A DNA stretch of 11,497 nt from an uncultured Bacteroidota bacterium (GTDB taxonomy: Bacteria > Bacteroidota > Bacteroidia > Chitinophagales > Chitinophagaceae). Location of the stretch: positions 1-11,497 of the forward strand of contig CAIZLI010000199.1 in the NCBI GenBank assembly GCA_903933765.1, read 5' to 3'. Below the pieces are notes generated by a model. It saw only the letters and a list, made by a program, of their open reading frames with translations. It did not search any database and had not been told where the DNA came from. This document shows, piece by piece, positions 6,659-11,497 of this stretch. Position 1 is the first letter of the stretch. Every line of letters begins with the position of its first letter. The position numbers and the translations under genes are program-made.

Positions 6659-7291
6659 TTAGGGTAGTGTAAAATAATGTTGACCTTCTTCCAAATCTTT
6701 ATCCAATGCGTCTATAATGACTTTTAAATGCTTTTCGTTGTACAAAAAGTCTGCATTACTAGCATCCACAAAAATAGTTTTGATATTATGTTGCTTGATA
6801 TAGCTGGTATAAGTTTCTTGTAGTTTAAATAAGTATTCGTCGGGAATGGATTGTTCGAATTTTCGATTCCGCTTTTTAATATTGCCTTGCAATTTATTCA
6901 CTGGGGCGTGTAAATAAATTAAAATATCCGGCGGGGTCAATTGTTGCACAAAAACATCGAACATCTTTTGATACAATCTAAATTCCTCCTCGGGCAAATT
7001 CACTTTTGCAAAAAGCAAGCATTTGGTAAAAATATAATCTGATACAGTGATATTTTGAAATAAGTCGTTGGACTTAACCATTTCTTGTTGTTGCTTGAAT
7101 CTTTCTGCCAGAAAGAATAACTCCAAAGGAAAGGCATACTGCTTTGGGTTCTCGTAAAATTTTGTCAAAAAAGGGTTATCCGCGAATTCCTCTAATACTA
7201 GCTTTGCATCAAAATGTTGCGCAAGCAATTGTGATAAAGTCGTCTTTCCTGCACCAATATTCCCCTCAATTGCTATAAAATGATGCTTCAT
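6659..7291 (-). CDS. deoxynucleoside kinase
   Basis: A 210-residue P-loop kinase of the deoxynucleoside kinase family (dCK/dGK/dAK type), which phosphorylates deoxynucleosides for salvage in the cytoplasm. Visible motifs are the P-loop GNIGAGKTT (10-18), the LEEFADNPF substrate-site segment (33-41), SDYIF (84-88) at the position of the family's DRS-like motif, and the arginine/lysine-rich lid KKRNRKFEQ (139-147) that closes over ATP. Base preference (dA, dG or dC) cannot be decided here. The frame extends eight codons upstream to a TTG at 7315, but that TTG falls in a TATCTTTG promoter box; the ATG at 7291 gives the usual family N-terminus MKHHFIAIEGNIGAGK. It lies 42 bp after folK and 21 bp before the MFS gene on the same strand. 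Confidence 0.92.
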   Translation of the reverse strand: MKHHFIAIEGNIGAGKTTLSQLLAQHFDAKLVLEEFADNPFLTKFYENPKQYAFPLELFFLAERFKQQQEMVKSNDLFQNITVSDYIFTKCLLFAKVNLPEEEFRLYQKMFDVFVQQLTPPDILIYLHAPVNKLQGNIKKRNRKFEQSIPDEYLFKLQETYTSYIKQHNIKTIFVDASNADFLYNEKHLKVIIDALDKDLEEGQHYFTLP

Positions 7292-7312
7292 AATGCTTCT
7301 AATACTTGCGGA

Positions 7313-7320
7313 CAAAGATA
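7313..7320 (-). promoter_or_regulatory. -7 box upstream of the deoxynucleoside kinase gene
   Basis: On the minus strand this reads TATCTTTG, an exact TAnnTTTG match. Transcription would start near 7306, with a leader of about 15 nt to the ATG at 7291. No TTG is found at the -33 distance, so it may be a weak or accessory promoter adding to read-through from folK. Confidence 0.35.
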
Positions 7321-7333
7321 AGTTCTGGATCCT

Positions 7334-7822
7334 TTATAGGTCGGTTTTTTTATACACAACCGATGTATCTATTGAGGCTTCGTAGAGCTGAAAATTCGTT
7401 TTTTTAAGGATAGGATGCTCAAAATCAGGTGCAATCTCCACCAATGGTGCCAAAACAAAGTTGCGTAGTGTTAGTCTAGGATGTGGAATAATCAAACCAG
7501 GTGCTTCCATAATTGTTTGGTTAAAATAAATGATATCCAAATCGATGGTCCTAGGTCCAAGGGGGATCAATCTTTCTCGACCCATTGACACCTCTATAGC
7601 TAAGAGCATGGCCATTAAGTCTTGTGGACTCAATGTGGTTTCAATGCAGAGTGCTTGGTTGTAAAATGCAGGCTGGTCTTTCATACCCCATGCTTCAGTT
7701 TCAAAGATGGAGGATTGTTTTTGAATGGGGCCACATCTTAGCTCAATGCTATTTCGAGCATTTTCTAAATTGTCCAAACGGTTCCCAATATTGCCGCCTA
7801 TCATGAGGTATACATGGTTCAT
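7334..7822 (-). CDS. folK: 2-amino-4-hydroxy-6-hydroxymethyldihydropteridine diphosphokinase (HPPK)
   Basis: HPPK transfers pyrophosphate from ATP to 6-hydroxymethyl-7,8-dihydropterin in folate synthesis; cytoplasmic. The chosen product has 162 residues, matching the usual length of about 160. Motifs are the N-terminal strand and loop VYLMIGGNIGNR (4-15), the ETEAWG segment (41-46), the family signature LGPRTIDLDIIYF (88-100) with the two Mg-binding aspartates D94 and D96, and IPHPRL (112-117). The frame extends to a TTG at 7870 and has another ATG at 7855, but the ATG at 7822 gives the standard start MNHVYLMIGGN. The near-consensus GATATTTG at 7845-7852 (one mismatch from TAnnTTTG) would place the transcript start just before it. 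It is divergent from sppA and first in the folK-kinase-MFS set. Confidence 0.95.
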   Translation of the reverse strand: MNHVYLMIGGNIGNRLDNLENARNSIELRCGPIQKQSSIFETEAWGMKDQPAFYNQALCIETTLSPQDLMAMLLAIEVSMGRERLIPLGPRTIDLDIIYFNQTIMEAPGLIIPHPRLTLRNFVLAPLVEIAPDFEHPILKKTNFQLYEASIDTSVVYKKTDL

Positions 7823-7867
7823 AGAAGTATGCTGAAAATGAACGCAAATATCCATAATTTTACAAGG

Positions 7868-7920
7868 CAATCTTTATTTTTTTCTTGCTATTTTAGATTT
7901 CTTCACAATCAATCTTTATT
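7868..7920. repeat. 11-bp direct repeat in the folK/sppA divergent region
   Basis: caatctttatt occurs at 7868-7878 and 7910-7920, 42 bp apart (about four helical turns), the second copy ending at the sppA ATG. The sequence is AT-rich, so chance is possible. No clean TAnnTTTG box for sppA was found here; TATTTTAG at 7889-7896 is one mismatch away and lacks a matching -33 TTG. Confidence 0.4.
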
Positions 7921-9678
7921 ATGAAAAGCTTCTTTGGTTCATTCTTCGCTGCATTACTTGCTTTATTTGTTTTTTCAATAGGTGGCTTCATGCTATTAAT
8001 TGGGTTTGCTGCAGCTTTTTCTTCTGATGAAGCAGTCACTGTTCCAACCAATGCAGTTTTAGTGATCGATCTTAATGATAATTTCACAGAAAAAGAAGTA
8101 TCAGATCCATTTACTGAATTAATGAATCCGGGTACTGGGAAAATACCAAGCTTAACAACTATGATTGGATTGATTCAACATGCAAAAAAAGATTCAAATA
8201 TTAAAGGTATCTACATCAAGTGTCAACAAAATTCAAATGGCTACGCAAGTTCAGAGGAGCTTAGAAAAGCTTTGGTTGATTTCAAAAAAAGCAACAAATT
8301 CATTTTTGCATACGGCGAAACGATTTCTCAAAAAGGCTATTGGGTTGGCAATGTGGCCAATCAAATTTACACACATCCACAAGGTGGATTGGAATTTAGC
8401 GGATTTTCATTGGAAACAGTTTTCTTAAAAGGGATGTTGGATAAATTGGATGTAGAAATGCAAGTATTTTATGCGGGCAAGTTCAAAAGTGCTACGGAGC
8501 CTTTTAGGTATACAAAAATGTCGGATGCCAATAAGCAACAAACTGGTGTATGGTTAAATGGACTTTACGATCATTTTATTAATTCAGTAGCAAGTGCAAG
8601 ACAAATCGCCCCTGAAAAGTTGAAAGCAATGGCGAACGAGGCAAAAATTCAATCCGCACAAGATGCCTTATCAAATGGATTGGTGGATGGATTAATCTAT
8701 GATGACCAATTGAAGAAAATCATTGCAAAAAAATTAAAAGGAATTAAAGAAAATGATATCCCATTTGTTTCTGTTAAAGAGTATGCTAAGTCGGTGCCAT
8801 TAAGAGGCACTGGTGCTGGCAAAATTGCTGTCGTGTATGCAGACGGAGATATTGTGATGGGTAAGAATGTAAAGGATGCTATTGCAAGTGATGACTTTAG
8901 AATGTTGCTTCAAAAAATTAGAGCAGACGAATCGATTGATGCATTGGTTTTAAGAGTGAATTCTCCGGGAGGCAGTGCCTTAGCAAGTGATATTATCTGG
9001 AGAGAAATCGAATTGATTAAAGGGAAGATACCAGTGATTGTAAGTATGGGCGATGTGGCTGCCTCTGGTGGATACTATATTGCCTCTGGTGCTGATTCTA
9101 TTTATGCAGATGCCAATACCATTACTGGTTCTATAGGTGTGTTTACTGTGATTCCAAATATTTCAGGATTCATGAACAATAAATTAGGCATTAGTTTTGA
9201 CGGCGTTAAAACTGCGCCTTATGCAGATGCACCATCAGCGACAAGACCTCTGAATATGATGGAACAAAAAATGTTGCAATCTGGGGTAGACAGTATCTAC
9301 CATACCTTTAAATCTAGGGTTGCGAAGGGCAGGAAAAAATCAATGGACTATGTGGATTCAATAGCGCAAGGTCGCGTTTGGTTAGGTTCGGATGCAATTA
9401 ATGTTGGACTCGTAGATAGAATTGGTACATTAAATGATGCCCTTGCTTCTGCAGCTAAAATGGCGAAACTAAAAGGCTATAGCATTAAGCAATATCCAGA
9501 ATCAAAATCCTTTTTAGAAGATTTAATTGAAGATTATAAAGATTATGTAAAAGTGAAATCAATTGAATCTGAAATAGGTGCAAACCAATGGCAGATTTTT
9601 CAAAATTTGAAAACTGTACAACAAATGGTTGGTGCCCCTCAAGCACGAATGCCTATATTTGTGGTTAAACAGCCCTAG
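7921..9678 (+). CDS. sppA: signal peptide peptidase SppA, 67K type (protease IV)
   Basis: A membrane-bound serine protease of family S49 that degrades cleaved signal peptides and some membrane proteins. The 585 residues match the long two-domain form (E. coli SppA 618). An N-terminal hydrophobic segment (about 5-34, FFGSFFAALLALFVFS and on) anchors it, with the catalytic part expected outside the inner membrane. Two S49 repeats follow. The first holds the general-base lysine in AGKFKSATEPF (K189, matching K209 of E. coli). The second holds RVNSPGGSALASD (346-358) and the nucleophile in GDVAASGGYY (S382). Both members of the Ser-Lys dyad are present, so it should be active. The ATG at 7921 starts directly before the anchor. 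The permease gene begins 5 bp after the stop, indicating a shared transcript. Confidence 0.96.
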   Translation: MKSFFGSFFAALLALFVFSIGGFMLLIGFAAAFSSDEAVTVPTNAVLVIDLNDNFTEKEVSDPFTELMNPGTGKIPSLTTMIGLIQHAKKDSNIKGIYIKCQQNSNGYASSEELRKALVDFKKSNKFIFAYGETISQKGYWVGNVANQIYTHPQGGLEFSGFSLETVFLKGMLDKLDVEMQVFYAGKFKSATEPFRYTKMSDANKQQTGVWLNGLYDHFINSVASARQIAPEKLKAMANEAKIQSAQDALSNGLVDGLIYDDQLKKIIAKKLKGIKENDIPFVSVKEYAKSVPLRGTGAGKIAVVYADGDIVMGKNVKDAIASDDFRMLLQKIRADESIDALVLRVNSPGGSALASDIIWREIELIKGKIPVIVSMGDVAASGGYYIASGADSIYADANTITGSIGVFTVIPNISGFMNNKLGISFDGVKTAPYADAPSATRPLNMMEQKMLQSGVDSIYHTFKSRVAKGRKKSMDYVDSIAQGRVWLGSDAINVGLVDRIGTLNDALASAAKMAKLKGYSIKQYPESKSFLEDLIEDYKDYVKVKSIESEIGANQWQIFQNLKTVQQMVGAPQARMPIFVVKQP

Positions 9679-9683
9679 GTATC

Positions 9684-10787
9684 ATGCATTCATATAGTCA
9701 AATTAAAGCGATGCTTGCTATTTCAAGAGCAAGCCTGCGCTCTATCTTGAGAAGCCCATCTGCAGTCATTTTTAGTATTGCATTCCCGCTTATTTTCATT
9801 TTAGTTTTTGGATTCTTGAGTAGCGGCGGAAATATCAATGTAAAAGTCGCATTAGCACCCAATGCGGATACCAGTAATGCAGTGTATGACAAGATAAAAT
9901 CCTTAGCAGGATTGAAATTTGTAACTGCCGATCAAGCCACCACGAATGCAGAATTGGCAAAGGGCAGAATCACGGCTTTGATTGATATTCAGCCAACGCA
10001 AAATCCTAGTCAGCCTTATCAAATACAATTAACAAGTTCGGCTGCTGCCAATCCGCAAAATATTCAATTAATCAAATCCATCTTAAATGCAGTGATTGCC
10101 AATATCAATGCGACTCAATTTAAAGATGCACCTACCATTGCAGTGGTAAAGAACGAAGTGATTGAAGTACCTGGAAGAACCTATCGAACAATCGATTTCA
10201 TTTTGCCTGGTCAGCTTGGATTTTCCTTATTAAGTGCAGGTGTGTTTGGCGTGGCTTTTTTATTTTTTAATTTAAGACAACAATTGGTTTTAAAAAGATT
10301 TTATGCCACACCTATTAGACGTTTGTATATTATTTTAGGTGAGGCTTTAAGTAGGGTCATTTTTCAATTGATGACTGCGGTGATCATTATTGGTATTGGT
10401 CATTTTGCTTTCAACTTCACATTGGTGCATGGTTGGATTACTTTTTTGAATATCATGGCACTTAGTTTTATTGCATTGATTTTATTTATGGGTTTTGGTT
10501 TTATTGTGAGTGGTGTGGCAAAAAATGAAAGTACCATTCCTCCATTTGCGAATTTAATTACCCTGCCTCAGTTTTTACTGGCTGGGACTTTCTTTTCGAT
10601 AGATGCCTTTCCTAAATGGCTGCAACCCTTTTGTAATATTTTACCATTAACGCATTTTAACAATGCCATGCGTGAAATTGCATTTGAGGGGGCAAATTTA
10701 TTTTCGGTAGGAAATGAGATTGCGATTCTTTTTGTTTGGATTGTGATCGTGTATGCTGCTGCATTTAAAATATTTAAATGGGAATAA
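9684..10787 (+). CDS. ABC-2 type transporter permease
   Basis: A 367-residue membrane subunit of the ABC-2 exporter class. The layout is one N-terminal helix (about 27-45, after the amphipathic stretch ASLRSILRSPSAV), a large external domain (about 46-172), then five helices near 177-195, 212-236, 251-277, 283-303 and 345-361. This is the usual plan of ABC2_membrane_3/DrrB-like permeases. The motif FILPGQLGF (172-180) at the second helix and the coupling region LRQQLVLKRFYATPIRR (197-213) are characteristic. The partner ATPase is not in this window, so it must be coded elsewhere or the protein uses a shared ATPase. Substrate unknown. It starts 5 bp after sppA and ends 1 bp before the SRPBCC gene. 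Confidence 0.88.
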   Translation: MHSYSQIKAMLAISRASLRSILRSPSAVIFSIAFPLIFILVFGFLSSGGNINVKVALAPNADTSNAVYDKIKSLAGLKFVTADQATTNAELAKGRITALIDIQPTQNPSQPYQIQLTSSAAANPQNIQLIKSILNAVIANINATQFKDAPTIAVVKNEVIEVPGRTYRTIDFILPGQLGFSLLSAGVFGVAFLFFNLRQQLVLKRFYATPIRRLYIILGEALSRVIFQLMTAVIIIGIGHFAFNFTLVHGWITFLNIMALSFIALILFMGFGFIVSGVAKNESTIPPFANLITLPQFLLAGTFFSIDAFPKWLQPFCNILPLTHFNNAMREIAFEGANLFSVGNEIAILFVWIVIVYAAAFKIFKWE

Positions 10788-10788
10788 C

Positions 10789-11289
10789 ATGAAACTAATC
10801 CGTTTTGCTTTGATAAGTGTTTTAGTGATTAGCATTTTAATCACTGCCATAGCTAGCTTATTTCCTTCCATGGTGATTACATCCAGGGCGGTAGAAGTCA
10901 ATGCAACAAAATCTCAAATACAACATTGCGTGAAAGATTTATCTGCTTGGAAAGGTTGGATGAGTGATTGGAAAGACCAATCCGTAATGGTGCAGGATAG
11001 TATCGCACAAGTAGGCACCCAAACAATTCAAATGCTTTCAAGTACCGATAGTACAGTGCTTTTAAATTGGGTGGCGACAGGTCAAGCGCCTTATAAAGTT
11101 CAAATAGAATGGCTGCCTTTAAAAGAAGGGACTTATGTGATTCATTGGTCTTTCGAACAACACGTTCATTGGTATCCTTGGGAAAAATTTCAGACGCTAC
11201 TTAATGAAAAAGTCTTAGGCGCAAAAATGGAAGAAGAGTTACAACATTTAACAGCATGCATTTTATCGGATCATACAGCATTAAAATAA
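10789..11289 (+). CDS. membrane-anchored SRPBCC (START-like) family protein
   Basis: A 166-residue protein with one N-terminal hydrophobic helix (about 5-25) followed by a SRPBCC/polyketide-cyclase-like fold. The family pattern shows in FPSMVITSRAVEVNATKSQI, where the first strand and helix of the fold begin, then in DLSAWKGWMSDWKDQSV and the closing helix LNEKVLGAKMEEELQHL. Such proteins bind hydrophobic ligands, but the role of this anchored group is unknown. The frame extends upstream to an ATG at 10753 inside the permease gene; the ATG at 10789, one base after the permease stop, is preferred because it gives a clean start MKLIRFALIS before the helix. It is probably translated from the sppA-permease transcript. 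It converges on queG with 12 bp between stop codons and no clear terminator. Confidence 0.85.
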   Translation: MKLIRFALISVLVISILITAIASLFPSMVITSRAVEVNATKSQIQHCVKDLSAWKGWMSDWKDQSVMVQDSIAQVGTQTIQMLSSTDSTVLLNWVATGQAPYKVQIEWLPLKEGTYVIHWSFEQHVHWYPWEKFQTLLNEKVLGAKMEEELQHLTACILSDHTALK

Positions 11290-11301
11290 GTCTATCAGTT
11301 G

Positions 11302-11497
11302 TTATTGACCTTGGTCTTTTAAGTATTCAATATTTCTTTTGATCCCATTTAATTTTGATCTTAGTAAAGGAGATTGTTTAAACCTTGCTTTAAAACTAGT
11401 TTCTTCCATTTCGAGCCAAGCATCTTTGGACATGGTTAATAAGCCTTCTATAGGTTTAAATTTTGCTTCTTGGTGTGGATGACTAAATCGATTCCAA
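11302..11497 (-). CDS. queG: epoxyqueuosine reductase, C-terminal end (partial)
   Basis: The last 64 codons of a minus-strand gene that runs off the right edge. The visible part starts WNRFSHPHQEAKF, which I read as the end of the CPWNRFS motif following the second ferredoxin-type cysteine cluster of QueG, and ends in a basic helix around LLRSKLNGIKRNIEYL, like the C-terminal tail of QueG proteins (E. coli has a comparable RRIGHLRWLRNIAVAL tail). QueG reduces epoxyqueuosine to queuosine in tRNA using cobalamin and iron-sulfur clusters; those binding regions are outside the window. The call rests on this short tail only. The TAA stop is at 11302-11304. Confidence 0.75.
   Translation of the reverse strand, partial: WNRFSHPHQEAKFKPIEGLLTMSKDAWLEMEETSFKARFKQSPLLRSKLNGIKRNIEYLKDQGQ

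Noticed and set aside
9684..10787. Permease as part of a complete ABC exporter locus
   Set aside because: No ATPase with Walker motifs is coded near it; the only ATPase domain of ABC type in the window belongs to the soluble ABC-F protein at the other end.
1..11497. CRISPR array, tRNA or rRNA gene, insertion sequence, or a new defence system
   Set aside because: No regularly spaced repeats, no transposase or terminal inverted repeats, no tRNA-like cloverleaf noticed by eye; coding density is filled by recognisable housekeeping families.

Overview
The window looks like a stretch of ordinary chromosome from a member of the Bacteroidota, most likely a Chitinophagaceae-type genome. The evidence is AT-rich DNA, start codons without recognisable Shine-Dalgarno sequences, several exact matches to the Bacteroidota -7 promoter consensus TAnnTTTG, and protein families typical of that phylum (single-chain GcvP, a small HTH regulator with the 'WVLTGEG' hallmark, a membrane-anchored SRPBCC protein). 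The lineage is an inference from these traits; no rRNA or other marker gene is present.

Layout. (1) 1-1271, plus strand: the 3' two-thirds of an ABC-F ATPase gene (uup type), cut by the window edge and ending in a hairpin terminator. (2) 1270-1883, plus strand: a small HTH regulator with a large inverted repeat just upstream of its start and a strong, probably bidirectional, terminator behind it. (3) 1915-4764, minus strand: gcvP, the glycine decarboxylase P-protein. (4) 4764-4904: a divergent promoter region carrying an 11-bp direct repeat. (5) 4904-5383, plus strand: a YkgJ-type cysteine-cluster protein. (6) 5384-7822, minus strand: folK, a deoxynucleoside kinase and an MFS exporter in one direction with gaps of 42 and 21 bp. 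(7) 7921-11289, plus strand: sppA, an ABC-2 permease and a membrane-anchored SRPBCC protein, with gaps of only 5 bp and 1 bp, so almost certainly one transcript. (8) 11302-11497, minus strand: the C-terminal end of queG, cut by the window edge.

Functionally these are mostly housekeeping genes: ribosome-associated ATPase, one-carbon metabolism (gcvP), folate synthesis (folK), nucleotide salvage (deoxynucleoside kinase), membrane protein quality control (sppA) and tRNA modification (queG). I found no mobile element, CRISPR array, RNA gene or defence system. Every gap between genes is shorter than 150 bp and is accounted for below. The most useful second-look items are regulatory: the inverted-repeat operator of the HTH gene, the repeated element in the gcvP/ykgJ-type divergent promoter, and TAnnTTTG boxes that overlap apparent upstream TTG/GTG start codons and thereby indicate which starts are real.
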